Shown here: one piece after another, positions 55,021-63,903 of the stretch | How the letters are laid out: each line of letters starts with the position of its first letter | Position numbering within the stretch: the stretch's first letter is position 1 | Program-made: the position numbers and the translations under genes | Source of the DNA: Streptomyces lacrimifluminis | GTDB lineage: Bacteria; Actinomycetota; Actinomycetes; Streptomycetales; Streptomycetaceae | DNA length: 64,000 nt | Assembly (NCBI RefSeq): GCF_014646095.1 | Contig: NZ_BMMU01000007.1 | Coordinates: 242,399-306,398, forward strand | Direction: 5' to 3' | The notes under the pieces: model-generated | The model's input: only the letters and a program-made list of their open reading frames with translations | What the model was told of the DNA's origin: nothing | Databases searched by the model: none

Positions 55021-56361
55021 TCAGCGGCGCAGGAGTACGCGTCGGGTGGCCCGGGCCAGCCGGGCCGTGGGGCGCTGGGAGCGCGGGGCCGGACCCGAGC
55101 GGTCGAGCCACCACTCGCGCAGCCGCCGTCGGCTCTCCGTGTTCTCGGGCTGCCCGCCGAGCAGCAGATGCGCGGCGAAGTCCAGCGCGTCGTGCCGGTA
55201 GCCGTCGGACATGGGGTGCCCGTGCGCGTACGCGAGGAAGGCGGGCCGGTATCCGGCCCCGAGGATCTCGGGCAACTCCGGCGCGACCTTCGCCACGACA
55301 TCGGCCCGCTTCGCCCCGAGCGCCCGCGACTGCACCCCGAGCCGGACCCGGTCGAACCCCTCCGGTACGGGCGTCCCCGCGACGAGCGCGGAGAGCAACG
55401 CGGCCTGCGCGAGGGCGAGGCGCTGGCGGGCGGGGGCGGAGTCGGGTGTCCGGTCGGCCTCGGCCTCGGCGACGGGTGTGGTTGTCGGTGCCGAAGCCGC
55501 CGCCCCCGCGGGGGCCGACTCCGAGGGCGCAGCCGCCTCCAGCGCCCCGCGGATCGCGTCCAGCTCCCGCTCCAGCTCACCCGCCTCGGGGAAGTTGTCG
55601 TCCCGCTCCAGCAGGACGCCGGGCGGGGTGACCCGGGAGGCGAGGTCCGTGAGGATGCCGAGGACCTGGGGCGGGACCGGATGGGCGTGGCTGTCGTGCC
55701 AGACGCCGTCCCGCTCGAAGCCTCCCGCGACATGGACGTACGCGATGGCCTCGACGGGCAGGTCGGCCAGGGCCTTCGCCGGGTCCTCGCCCCGGTTGAC
55801 GTGGTTCGTGTGCAGGTTGGCGACATCGATGAGGAGGCGTACGCCGGTCCGGTCCGCCAGCTCGTACAGGAACTGGCCCTCGGTCAGCTCCTCGCCGGGC
55901 CAGGCGAGGAGCGCGGCGATGTTCTCGACGGCGAGCGGCACCGGCAGTGCTGCCTGTGCGATGCGGACGTTCTCGCACAGCACGTCGAGCGCGTCCCGGG
56001 TGCGGGGGACGGGCAGCAGGTGCCCGGCCTCCAGCAGCGGGGACGCGGTCAGCGGACCGCCGGCCCGGACGAACGCGATGTGCTCGGTGACCAGCGGCGA
56101 GCCCAGCGCCTCGGCGCGCTCGGCGAGCGCCGTGAGCCGGTCCTCGGCGGGCCGGTCGGCACCGCCCAGGCCCAGGGAGACCCCGTGCGGGACGACCGTC
56201 ACGCCGCGCTCGCGCAGCCGCAGCAGCGATGCGGGGAGATGCCCCGGGCAGAGGTTTTCGGCAACGGCCTCGACCCAGTCGATGCCCGGCATGGCCTCCA
56301 CCGCGTCCGCGATCTCCGGCCGCCACCCGATGCCCGTACCCAGTCGTCCCAGTCGCTTCAT
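55021..56361 (-). CDS. DUF692 multinuclear iron oxygenase (MNIO) fused to a DUF2063-like partner domain
   Basis: 446 residues. Residues ~1-280 form a TIM-barrel [91 protein letters not shown] and [10 protein letters not shown] provide the His/Asp/Glu metal ligands of the family (MbnB, TglH, HvfB). After a linker rich in Ala, Ser and Thr, residues ~340-425 ([31 protein letters not shown]) resemble the HvfC/DUF2063 partner. MNIOs modify Cys or Asp residues of peptides; no precursor peptide is seen nearby. ATG chosen at the start of the barrel; the frame is open further upstream. Confidence 0.85.
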   Translation of the reverse strand: MKRLGRLGTGIGWRPEIADAVEAMPGIDWVEAVAENLCPGHLPASLLRLRERGVTVVPHGVSLGLGGADRPAEDRLTALAERAEALGSPLVTEHIAFVRAGGPLTASPLLEAGHLLPVPRTRDALDVLCENVRIAQAALPVPLAVENIAALLAWPGEELTEGQFLYELADRTGVRLLIDVANLHTNHVNRGEDPAKALADLPVEAIAYVHVAGGFERDGVWHDSHAHPVPPQVLGILTDLASRVTPPGVLLERDDNFPEAGELERELDAIRGALEAAAPSESAPAGAAASAPTTTPVAEAEADRTPDSAPARQRLALAQAALLSALVAGTPVPEGFDRVRLGVQSRALGAKRADVVAKVAPELPEILGAGYRPAFLAYAHGHPMSDGYRHDALDFAAHLLLGGQPENTESRRRLREWWLDRSGPAPRSQRPTARLARATRRVLLRR

Positions 56362-56557
56362 CGTCCGTCCCCTTCTCCGACCCTCTCGGCCGTCCGCCAC
56401 GGTTTTCACCAGGACCCGCCGCGCCGTCTCCGTCGGCGGGCCGCGCACGGTGTCGTGGTGTGACGGAGTGATGGCCCGGGTCCCCGGGGCCGAACCCTTC
56501 CCCGGGGAGGTTCAGAGCAACATTTGAGCTTCCGCCCGTCTGCCGCCCACCGGTCGG

Positions 56558-57355
56558 CTAGCCGCCCAGACCGACGGTGGCGGGGTCCTTCGCCGCAGGC
56601 CGGTTGGTGTTGACCACGCCCGGTGTCGTCGGTGACGGCTTGGACTTCCCGACGACGTTGCCGGTCGGCTCCACCGCGGGTGCGACGGGCGGCACCACGC
56701 CTGGGGACGGCGGCGGCGGACCGGTCGGGCTGGCGCTCGGCCCGGCGGCGGCCTCGGCGATGGCCTCGAAGTCGACCTGGCCGGTCTTCTCCAGGATCGT
56801 GATGTGGTCGAGCACGGTCTGGTTGGCGTCCGAGGCCAGCTGGCGCACGAGGGTGTTGCGGGTGTTGTTCCGTACCGTCGCGATGTCCGGCAGGATCTTG
56901 CCGTGCGCGGTCCGCAGGAGGTTCGCCCAGACCTTGTCGTAGTCCCCGGCCGAGGCTGCCGTCATCTGGTCCAGGAAGCCCTGCTGCTGTTCGTTCGGCT
57001 GGCTGGGCAGCGGGACGTTGAGCTGCGCGGACATGGTCCGCACCCGCATGTCGAGGTCGTTGTGGCCGACGATCAGGTGGTTCGCCGCCTCCTTGACGGC
57101 CGCGCTGCTGGAGCGCTGCATCGCCTGCTGCCCCGCAGGCAGCTCCCACAGCCCGGCAAGGCGCACGCGCACGATCAGGCTGCGGTCGAGCGCGGTCAGC
57201 GGCCCCCACTGCGTGTTCACCGTCTCTCCGGTGACCGCGGCCGCCTTCGCGGCGTCGTCACGGTGGGGGTAGGAGTAGACGACGGGGTACGCGAGCGCGC
57301 CGATCGTGCCTGCGATTGCCAGGCCGACGAGGACCGAGCCGTTCAAGCGGGGCAA
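56558..57355 (-). CDS. Exported DUF4142 protein (paralogue 2)
   Basis: 265 residues, TTG start after GGGAGG. Signal/anchor helix VLVGLAIAGTIGALAYPVVY, DUF4142 domain with VNTQWGPLTALDR, NNTRNTLVRQLASDANQ and VLDHITILEKTGQVDFEAIA, then a Pro/Thr/Val-rich tail. Nearly identical to paralogue 3 across the domain; the tail is absent from that copy. A recent tandem duplication, promoter included. Confidence 0.83.
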   Translation of the reverse strand: MPRLNGSVLVGLAIAGTIGALAYPVVYSYPHRDDAAKAAAVTGETVNTQWGPLTALDRSLIVRVRLAGLWELPAGQQAMQRSSSAAVKEAANHLIVGHNDLDMRVRTMSAQLNVPLPSQPNEQQQGFLDQMTAASAGDYDKVWANLLRTAHGKILPDIATVRNNTRNTLVRQLASDANQTVLDHITILEKTGQVDFEAIAEAAAGPSASPTGPPPPSPGVVPPVAPAVEPTGNVVGKSKPSPTTPGVVNTNRPAAKDPATVGLGG

Positions 57356-57375
57356 AGGAGCCTCCCGGGAGGAAC

Positions 57376-57408
57376 CCAACTGGTCGTTGGGGACTGTTAC
57401 GTGGCCAG
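57376..57408 (-). promoter_or_regulatory. Duplicated leader element upstream of DUF4142 paralogue 2
   Basis: CCAACTGGTCGTTGG (57376-57390, a 5-5-5 inverted repeat) followed by TGTTACGTGGCCAG (57395-57408). The same two blocks with similar spacing lie upstream of paralogue 3. Confidence 0.5.
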
Positions 57409-57489
57409 TGAGGGAGATACGCGAGCGTATCGGGACGTTCCGGCGAGCGGGCTGGGGGGCCGAAGCCTGGGCCCGCTTGCCGACACGTG

Positions 57490-58101
57490 TCAGATCGTGC
57501 CGTTGGCGATGCCGTCGAAGTCGACCTGGCCGGTCTTCTCCAGCATCGTGATGTGGTCGAGCACGGTCTGGTTGGTGTCCGTCGCCAGCTGACGCACGAG
57601 CGTGTTGCGGGTGTTGTTCCGCACCTGGGCGATGGGATTGAAGATCTTTCCGTGCGCGGACCGCAGGAGGTTCGTCCAGGTCCGGTCGAAGGCTTCCCCG
57701 TCAGGCGCCGCGTCCATCTGCGCCAGGAATCCCTGCTGCGCTTCGTTCGGCTGGTTGGGCAGTTCCACCCCGAGCTGGGCCGCGACGGTCCGCACCCGCT
57801 CGTCGAGGTCGGAGTGGCCCACCAGCAGGTGGTCCGCCGCGTCCTTGACGGTGGCGCTCTTGGAGCGTGCCATCGCCTTCTCCGCCGCGGGCAGCTCCCA
57901 GAGTCCGGCCAGCCGTACTCGCACGATGAGATCACGGTCGGAGGCGGTCAGCGGCCCCCACTGCGTGTTCACCGTGCTGGAGGCCACATTGGACACTCCG
58001 GTGCCGGAGCGGTCGGAATACGACCACACAGGGAACGAGAGCGCGGCGATGGTGGTGGTCAGGGCCGCGATGACGAGGGCCGAGTGGTTGAAGCGCGGCA
58101 A
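57490..58101 (-). CDS. Exported DUF4142 protein (paralogue 3)
   Basis: 203 residues, TTG start; the leader CCGGGAGGCTCCTTTGCC is shared base for base with paralogue 2. Anchor helix ALVIAALTTTIAALSFPVWSY, then the DUF4142 domain (VNTQWGPLTASDRDLIVRV, NNTRNTLVRQLATDTNQ, ITMLEKTGQVDFDGIA), ending shortly after the domain without the Pro-rich tail of the other two. Both tandem copies are probably expressed together as they have the same upstream blocks. Confidence 0.83.
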   Translation of the reverse strand: MPRFNHSALVIAALTTTIAALSFPVWSYSDRSGTGVSNVASSTVNTQWGPLTASDRDLIVRVRLAGLWELPAAEKAMARSKSATVKDAADHLLVGHSDLDERVRTVAAQLGVELPNQPNEAQQGFLAQMDAAPDGEAFDRTWTNLLRSAHGKIFNPIAQVRNNTRNTLVRQLATDTNQTVLDHITMLEKTGQVDFDGIANGTI

Positions 58102-58119
58102 AGGAGCCTCCCGGGGAAA

Positions 58120-58153
58120 CCAACTGGTCGTTGGGCAGGTGTTACGTGGCCAG
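58120..58153 (-). promoter_or_regulatory. Duplicated leader element upstream of DUF4142 paralogue 3
   Basis: CCAACTGGTCGTTGG (58120-58134) and TGTTACGTGGCCAG (58140-58153), matching the element before paralogue 2. Confidence 0.5.
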
Positions 58154-58186
58154 CGCCAGAAGATACGGGCGGGAACCCGGGGATGT

Positions 58187-58927
58187 TCAACGAAGATGTT
58201 TGAACCCTGTGTGTTTCAGGGGACGGTGGTCCGCCACCACCGTCGCCGAACCGGGTGCGATCTCCGTGAAACCGGCATCACGGACCAGAGGGAGTCCGCC
58301 GGAGGTGAGGTGGCGCCAGTGGTCCGGATCCGCCGTGCGGACGGCGAGCGGGAAGCCGGCGTCGCGCCAGAGCGCGCGAGCCCCGTCCGGCAGCTCCCAC
58401 CACGCCAGCTGGGCACCGTGTCCCGTCTGGGCCATCGCCTTGCCCGCCGACATGTCCAGCTCGGGGTTCAGCCAGAGGACGGGCACCGCCGGGTCGGGGC
58501 CGAGCGGCGGCTCCGGATCCTCCAGCTCGGTGCCGGAGACCTGGAGCCGGGCCAGGTCCTTGGGCCAGCCGTCCAGCGGAACGGGCGGGAACACCCGTAC
58601 CTCGGCCGACTTGCCGGTGACCGTGATGCCGGGCAGCGCCTCGGCCCGCCGCCACTCGGCACCCCGCGCCCGTCGCACGACCTTGCGGATCCGGGCGTCC
58701 TGCCAGTCCCGCATGGCCTCCGCCCACTCCCCGTCCCCGGCCGACCGCTCGTCCCCGAGGATCACGAGAACGGCACGGGCGGCGGTCTCCAACGCGTCGG
58801 TACGAGCCGGCGGCTCGGCCTTCTCGATCCGGGCGACGAGGGGGAGGACGAACTGAGGTGCCTCGTCACGCGGTGATCGCTCGGAGCGGAAAGGGCTGTC
58901 GCCGGGAGCTTTCGGTTCGTTGTTCAC
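58187..58927 (-). CDS. PTH2-like peptidyl-tRNA hydrolase family protein
   Basis: 246 residues. The C-terminal part (LNPELDMSAGKAMAQTGHGA, then ALWRDAGFPLAVRTAD, GFTEIAPGSATVVA) carries the Lys-x2-x-Gln-x-x-His pattern and the ending of the Pth2/Bit1 fold. The N-terminal ~120 residues are an extra helical region without known similarity (RIEKAEPPARTDALETAARA). It may release peptides from tRNA, but bacterial Pth is usually a different fold, so the role is uncertain. GTG start with a weak ribosome site. Confidence 0.7.
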   Translation of the reverse strand: MNNEPKAPGDSPFRSERSPRDEAPQFVLPLVARIEKAEPPARTDALETAARAVLVILGDERSAGDGEWAEAMRDWQDARIRKVVRRARGAEWRRAEALPGITVTGKSAEVRVFPPVPLDGWPKDLARLQVSGTELEDPEPPLGPDPAVPVLWLNPELDMSAGKAMAQTGHGAQLAWWELPDGARALWRDAGFPLAVRTADPDHWRHLTSGGLPLVRDAGFTEIAPGSATVVADHRPLKHTGFKHLR

Positions 58928-59025
58928 GCCGCCCAGTCTGCCAACCCAGGGGCGCGGGGCTGTGTTCGGTCTGCGGCTCCGCCGCGTGGGCGCGACCAGC
59001 CACCGCTCCACGGCATGATGACCCC

Positions 59026-59632
59026 GTGCAGAGCGATCTACGGCTGGAGAACGTGGGCGGGGTGCAGGGCGGGCAGCCGGTGCTCGTCTCGCTCGGGTAT
59101 GCCGCGGCGGCCGTCCTGCCGGTGGCCGCCTGGCTGGTGCGGATCTGCGTGGGCACCGAGCCGCCGCCCGCGCCGCCGTGGCCGCGGCTGTCGGCCCCGG
59201 ACGGGCACATCTCGCCTGTCTCCTGGTGGCGCTGTCCGCCGCGGCGGTGCTCGGGGCGGCAGCGACCGGCGTGGTGACCCTGATCAGCGACCCGGCGAGC
59301 GCCGATCACCGGATCCGGGTCGACCCGCTTCCGGCCGGCGCTGCCGGACTCCTCGCCGCCCTGGCGTGCGCCCTGATCGGCACGGCCGTCGGCGCGCTCA
59401 CGACCTGGCCGCTGGTGCGCTCGACCGGCCGGGCGGTACCCGCGATGATGCTCGGCGCCCTGCTGGCGACGGTGGTGACGGGATCCCCGGCCACGTCGGC
59501 CATCACGTCCCTGGTGACCGGCTCGCGCGCGGCACGATCCCGGTGCCCCTGCTGCCGCTGGCCGCGGCAGCCCTGCTCACGGTGGCGGCGATCGCCGCGG
59601 CCTGCGCGCTCACCTCACGCCGCTCACCCTGA
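59026..59632 (+). pseudogene. Frameshifted membrane protein, probable ABC-permease remnant
   Basis: Hydrophobic coding sequence is spread over three frames in order. It opens with GTG at 59026 (VLVSLGYAAAAVLPVAAWLV), passes near 59165-59180 to a second frame (ACLLVALSAAAVLGAAATGV, then LLAALACALIGTAVGALTTW and MMLGALLATVVTGSPAT), then near 59520 to a third (TIPVPLLPLAAAALLTVAAI) that ends at TGA. Each switch equals a one-base deletion. GC skew at codon position three follows the switches. Either a decayed gene or sequencing errors; the family guess is weak. Confidence 0.6.
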
Positions 59633-59806
59633 ACAGGCGGAGCGCTGCGCCTCCTGCCACTCACATACCGGGCAGAGCGTGATGCCCTTCTGCGACTTCG
59701 GGTACTCGGTCGGCTTCCGGCACAGCACGCACTCCGCGTACGGCGGTCCGCCCGCGGCCGGTGGTGTGGTCGCGCCGGTCGCGCAGTACGTGTCCTCGTC
59801 GCTCAT
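59624..59806 (-). CDS. Zinc-ribbon miniprotein
   Basis: 60 residues with Cys8, CVLC and CPVC, the latter two pairs 17-18 residues apart, a plausible zinc ribbon. KPTEYPKSQKG lies between them. No signal peptide. ATG start. Small conserved-looking Streptomyces protein of unknown function; its 3' end slightly overlaps the converging pseudogene. Confidence 0.65.
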   Translation of the reverse strand: MSDEDTYCATGATTPPAAGGPPYAECVLCRKPTEYPKSQKGITLCPVCEWQEAQRSACSG

Positions 59807-59824
59807 GCCACCAGCGTAAGCCGG

Positions 59825-60700
59825 TCACCGCCGGCCCCCCGTGGCCCCGATCAGCTCGGACACCTTCACGAACCGGAAGCCGCGCTCGCGCAGCGCGGGC
59901 ACGATGGTGCGGACGGCCCGTTCGGTGGCCGGGGCGGCGCTGCGCGTGCAGTGCATGACGACGACCGACCCGGGCCGTACGCCGTCCAGTACCTCCCGGG
60001 CCACGGCATCGGCGTCCGTCGCGAAGGCGTCCCCGCTGACCACGTCCCACTGCACGGCGGTGACCCCGGCCGTGCTCAGGGCGCGCAGCGCCCGCCGGTC
60101 GTAACACCCGCCGGGGAAGCGGAAGTAGGGCATGGCGTGGGGCACCCCGACGGCCCGGAAGGCGGTGAAGGCCCGCTCGACGTCGGCGCGCATCCGTGCC
60201 TCCGAACCGGAACCGGAGCCGTTGTCCGCGATCGTCGGCAGCCCGTAGCAGTCCTCGGTGAAGGCGTAGTGGCTGTACGAGTGGTTGGCGACCTCGAAGA
60301 GAGGGTCCCGGCCGATGGAGCGGGCCTGGACCGGGTACTCCTCGGCCCACCGGCCCGTCATGAACACGGTCGCCGGAACCTTCAGCGCCCGCAGTGAGGC
60401 GATCAGCCGGGGATGGTCGAACCGCTCACCTCGCGCCGCACGGCCGCCCTGCCCGGCGGTCATGTCCGCGTCGAAGGTGAGGGCGACGGTCTTGTCCGGG
60501 GTGCGCGGGCCGTTCCGGAAGACGGGGGTCAGACCGGTGGGCCCGGGGGCGAGGGTGGGCGGACGGGAGGGGACGGCGGACGGGAGCGCGGGAGGCCGCT
60601 CGGCCCGCTGCGGAACCGGGGCGGTGCCGCAGGCGGCGACGGTGGTGAGCACGGCGCCGAGGACGCAGCCGATGGTGACTCGTCGTACGGGACTGGTCAT
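59825..60700 (-). CDS. Polysaccharide deacetylase lipoprotein (CE4)
   Basis: 291 residues. Lipobox TVAAC with Cys24. NodB domain motifs in order: TFDADMTAG (TFDD-type, metal Asp), NHSYSHYAFTE (metal His pair), RFPGGCYDRR, WDVVSGDAF and VVMHCTRS. Deacetylates N-acetylglucosamine residues of cell-wall or related polymers outside the membrane. A Pro-rich tether follows the lipid anchor. Confidence 0.9.
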   Translation of the reverse strand: MTSPVRRVTIGCVLGAVLTTVAACGTAPVPQRAERPPALPSAVPSRPPTLAPGPTGLTPVFRNGPRTPDKTVALTFDADMTAGQGGRAARGERFDHPRLIASLRALKVPATVFMTGRWAEEYPVQARSIGRDPLFEVANHSYSHYAFTEDCYGLPTIADNGSGSGSEARMRADVERAFTAFRAVGVPHAMPYFRFPGGCYDRRALRALSTAGVTAVQWDVVSGDAFATDADAVAREVLDGVRPGSVVVMHCTRSAAPATERAVRTIVPALRERGFRFVKVSELIGATGGRR

Positions 60701-60866
60701 CGTACGAAGGTAGAAATGCCCGGGTTGCCCGGTGGGCCGCCGCGAGGGCGAGCCGTACGGATGTCACCCGGCCGGCCGCGCCCCCCGGCGGGCGGAAAGG
60801 GGCGCCGGGAACCGCGCGACCGGCCCCACCGGCCCGCAGGTCGATCACCACGTCTCCCGCGGAGCC

Positions 60867-62303
60867 TCAGTGCCGTGTGCAGCGCCCGGTGGGGTTGGCG
60901 GCGGGCGGGCGGCACTGGTCGTCGAAGTCGGCGGCGTCGTTGCTCAGGTAGCGGCCCAGACAGGTGCTCGGCGTCGTCAGGCCGCGTTCGCTGCAGAAGG
61001 CCAGCGCGGCACGGCCGTCGGCGAACGGGCCGGGGGCGTAGATCACCCAGTAGCCCGGCCGCAGCGACGCGTACGCGTCGCTGCGCACGAACACCGCCTC
61101 CGGTACCGACTGCCTGACCTTGGCGAGCTGGGCGTCCCGGGCGGCCGTCCCGGAACCGACCGGCTCGGAGTGGAGCTGGGCGATCCAGCGGTCGGTCGTG
61201 TCGGGCGTGGGGTTGGGCGAGGTTCTCGTACCGGCCGTCGGGTCCGAGTCGCCGTCCGTCCCGTATCTGTCGAGGAGGCGTGGTGTGAGGAGGGCGGCGG
61301 CGACCGCGACGAGGACCACGAGTACGGCGGACACGGCGACCCGCTTGCGGCGGTTCGGCGTCGGCGGGATCCGCTGTTGCGCCTCGCGCCGGTCCGCACC
61401 GCCCGCCACGTGTGCGGAGTGCGGTCGTGTCCCACCGGACTCCGATCGGTGGGACACGAGGTGCGGCGACGTCAGTGTCCGCTGCACCGACCTCGCCGTC
61501 CCGCCCGCCGCCACCTCCGCCAGCATCGCCGCCAGCCGAGCCGTGTCGGGACGTGCCGCCGGTTCCCGTTCGAGCAGCGCTTCGAGTACAGGGGTCAGCG
61601 GGCCGGAGCGGGACGGCGGCGGGACCTCGGACTCCAGGACCGCGGCCAGCGTCGAGAGCGAGGTCTCACGGCGCAGAGGGCTCACGCCCTCCACGCACAC
61701 GTACAGCACGACCCCCAGGGACCACAGGTCGGAGGCCGGGTCGTCGGAGGGGCCGCGGATGCGTTCCGGGGCGATGTACTCGGGGGAGCCGACGAGCTCG
61801 CCGGTCATCGTCAGCGCCGTCGCGCCCTGGAGCGCCGCGATCCCGAAGTCGGTGAGGACCGCGCTCCCGTCCGGCCGCAGGAGGATGTTCGGCGGTTTCA
61901 CGTCCCGGTGCTGGACGCCCGCCGCGTGCGCCGCGCGCAGCGCTTCCAGTACCTGGCCGCCGATCCGTGCCGCCTCCGCCGGTGTCAGGGGGCCCGATTC
62001 GAGGCGCTTGTCGAGCGAGACACCGGGCACCAGCTCCATGACGATCCAGGGGTGCGGGTCGTCGTCGATGATCTGGTGGACCGTCACCACATGGGGGTTG
62101 CTGAGTCGGGCGAGCGCCCGCGCCTCGCGCATCACCCGCTCCCGTACGGCCTCGGTCGCCGCCGCGTCGGGCCGTACCGCCTTCAGGGCGACCTCGCGGT
62201 GCAGCACGGTGTCGCGGGCCCGCCACACCGTGCCCATACCGCCGCTGCCGAGCCGGTCCAGCAGCTCGAAACGGCCGTCGACCAGGTCCCCCGATGCGTT
62301 CAT
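60867..62303 (-). CDS. Eukaryotic-type Ser/Thr protein kinase (PknB-like)
   Basis: 478 residues. Kinase domain (~10-265): glycine loop LGSGGMGTVWRA, Lys in EVALKAV, catalytic loop HRDVKPPN, DFGIA, and SPEYIAPER. One TM helix follows a basic patch (KRVAVSAVLVVLVAVAAALL, ~305-325), then a Thr/Pro spacer and an extracytoplasmic domain of ~110 residues with three or four Cys and WVIYAPGPFADGRAALAFC, similar to SPOR-like sensor ends of Streptomyces kinases. No PASTA repeats. ATG start. Confidence 0.93.
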   Translation of the reverse strand: MNASGDLVDGRFELLDRLGSGGMGTVWRARDTVLHREVALKAVRPDAAATEAVRERVMREARALARLSNPHVVTVHQIIDDDPHPWIVMELVPGVSLDKRLESGPLTPAEAARIGGQVLEALRAAHAAGVQHRDVKPPNILLRPDGSAVLTDFGIAALQGATALTMTGELVGSPEYIAPERIRGPSDDPASDLWSLGVVLYVCVEGVSPLRRETSLSTLAAVLESEVPPPSRSGPLTPVLEALLEREPAARPDTARLAAMLAEVAAGGTARSVQRTLTSPHLVSHRSESGGTRPHSAHVAGGADRREAQQRIPPTPNRRKRVAVSAVLVVLVAVAAALLTPRLLDRYGTDGDSDPTAGTRTSPNPTPDTTDRWIAQLHSEPVGSGTAARDAQLAKVRQSVPEAVFVRSDAYASLRPGYWVIYAPGPFADGRAALAFCSERGLTTPSTCLGRYLSNDAADFDDQCRPPAANPTGRCTRH

Positions 62304-62353
62304 GGCGGACAGGTTAAAGCCTGCCCGCCATGTCCCGGCTCAGGGGGCGCCCG

Positions 62354-63814
62354 TTATCGCTTCCACGGACCCCGTACGGCGAATGTCGTCCCGGGCGTGT
62401 AGCAGTTCACGTACATCGTCCGGCCGTCCGGAGAGAAGGTGACGCCCGCGAATTCGCCCCACTCGGGGGCGCTCTCGGTGCCGCCCGCCGCGGCAGCGGC
62501 TGATGTGATCGCGTGCGCGTTCCGGGCCATCGCGTACACCTCGCCCCCGCGTGTCACGCCGTACACGTGCTGGGCGCCGTCCCCGTCCTCGCACACCATC
62601 AGGCCGCCGCTCGGGGCGAGGCAGATGTTGTCCGGTGACTCGCCGGGCAACTGGATGTCCGTGTCCGGGCCGAAGACGATGACCAGGGTGAGGCGGCGCG
62701 CGCCGGGGTCGTAGCGCCAGATCTGGCCGAAGTGGGTGGCCGCCGAGCCGTCGCCCGCGCGGGCGAACGACGACACGAAGTACACGCACCGCCCGCCCCA
62801 GTAGCAGCCCTCCAGTTTCTGCGCGTGCGTGATGCCCTTCCGGCCGAAGTCCTGGAGCCGGACGGGGGTCTGGGCGGCCAGCGGATCCGGTACGTCCACC
62901 CACTCGACGCCGTCGAAGGCGGCACCCGGCTGCTGGATCGAGGACAGGTCGGGTACGCCCGGCACGCGCATCGCCTGGAGCCGCCCGCCCGCGCGCAGTG
63001 AACCCACCCCGCCCAGCGGCCTCCTGGGCAGGAAGCGGTAGAAGAGGCCGAAGGGTTCGAGGAAGGCGTCCTCGGTCTCGTAGACGATGCCGCTCTTCGG
63101 GTCGACGGCGACGGCCTCGTGCTGGAAGCGGCCCATCGCGGTGAGCGGGACGGCGCCGGTGCGGTGAGGGTCGGCCCCGTCGACCTCGAAGACGAAGCCG
63201 TGGTCCTTGGTGTAGCCGTTGGTGCCGGCCTTGTCCTCGGTCTCCTCGCAGGTCAGCCAGGTGCCCCAAGGCGTGGGCCCGCCCGCGCAGTTGACGGCGG
63301 TGCCGGCGATGGCGACCCGTTCCGTGAGGACGTCGCCGTCCCGGTCGAGGGTGAGGGACGTACAGCCGCCCTTGCCCATCGGGTCGTAGGTGAGGCCCTT
63401 GACCGTCGGGACCGGGATTCTCGGGGTGTTGCGGTTCTCGTGGTTGCGGACCAGGTGGACTCGGCCGTGCCGGCCCGCGAAGGCTTCCATGCCGTCGTGG
63501 TTGGAGGGGACCGGGCCCTCGCCGGAGCGCAGGGGGTCGCCCTCGCGGGACAGAACCCGATAGCGGAAACCTTTCGGCAGGTCGAGCAGACCCTTGGGGT
63601 CGGGGATCAGCGGGCCGTAACCGGAGTGCCCCAGCTCCTGGGCGGCGGCGGTACCGGCGAAGAGTTCGGAGAGGGCTCCGGTGAAGGCGATACCGACGCC
63701 CAGGGCGCCCGTGCGGGCGAGGACCTGCCGTCGGGAGGCGGGGGATCTGTCAACTGCCTTGAGGGGAGCGGTTGTTGGGGAACCGTCGATTTCGGGCATG
63801 CCGAATCCGGACAT
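62354..63814 (-). CDS. PhoX-like (DUF839) Tat-exported protein
   Basis: 486 residues. A twin-arginine signal SRRQVLARTGALGVGIAF is followed by a beta-propeller-type PhoX domain: VRNHENRNTP, GGPTPWGTWLTCEE, GRFQHEAVAVDP, VYETEDAFLEPFGLFYRF, GESPDNICLAPSGGL and GVTFSPDGRTMYVN. Family members are calcium/iron alkaline phosphatases; the Cys and Glu ligands of the core (TCEET, EDAF) are present. GGAAGG precedes the ATG. I found no clear PHO box upstream. Confidence 0.88.
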   Translation of the reverse strand: MSGFGMPEIDGSPTTAPLKAVDRSPASRRQVLARTGALGVGIAFTGALSELFAGTAAAQELGHSGYGPLIPDPKGLLDLPKGFRYRVLSREGDPLRSGEGPVPSNHDGMEAFAGRHGRVHLVRNHENRNTPRIPVPTVKGLTYDPMGKGGCTSLTLDRDGDVLTERVAIAGTAVNCAGGPTPWGTWLTCEETEDKAGTNGYTKDHGFVFEVDGADPHRTGAVPLTAMGRFQHEAVAVDPKSGIVYETEDAFLEPFGLFYRFLPRRPLGGVGSLRAGGRLQAMRVPGVPDLSSIQQPGAAFDGVEWVDVPDPLAAQTPVRLQDFGRKGITHAQKLEGCYWGGRCVYFVSSFARAGDGSAATHFGQIWRYDPGARRLTLVIVFGPDTDIQLPGESPDNICLAPSGGLMVCEDGDGAQHVYGVTRGGEVYAMARNAHAITSAAAAAGGTESAPEWGEFAGVTFSPDGRTMYVNCYTPGTTFAVRGPWKR

Positions 63815-63903
63815 GAGGTGACCTTCCTGCTGGCGGACAGGACTGTGACCTTGCTGTGTGTATCACGCCGTACGGGCCTCGGGAACCACGCGCGTAGCGC
63901 GCC

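Noticed and set aside
63815..63903. PHO boxes upstream of the PhoX-like gene
   Set aside because: Only isolated GGTCAC words are present, without the 11-bp direct-repeat spacing of Streptomyces PHO boxes.
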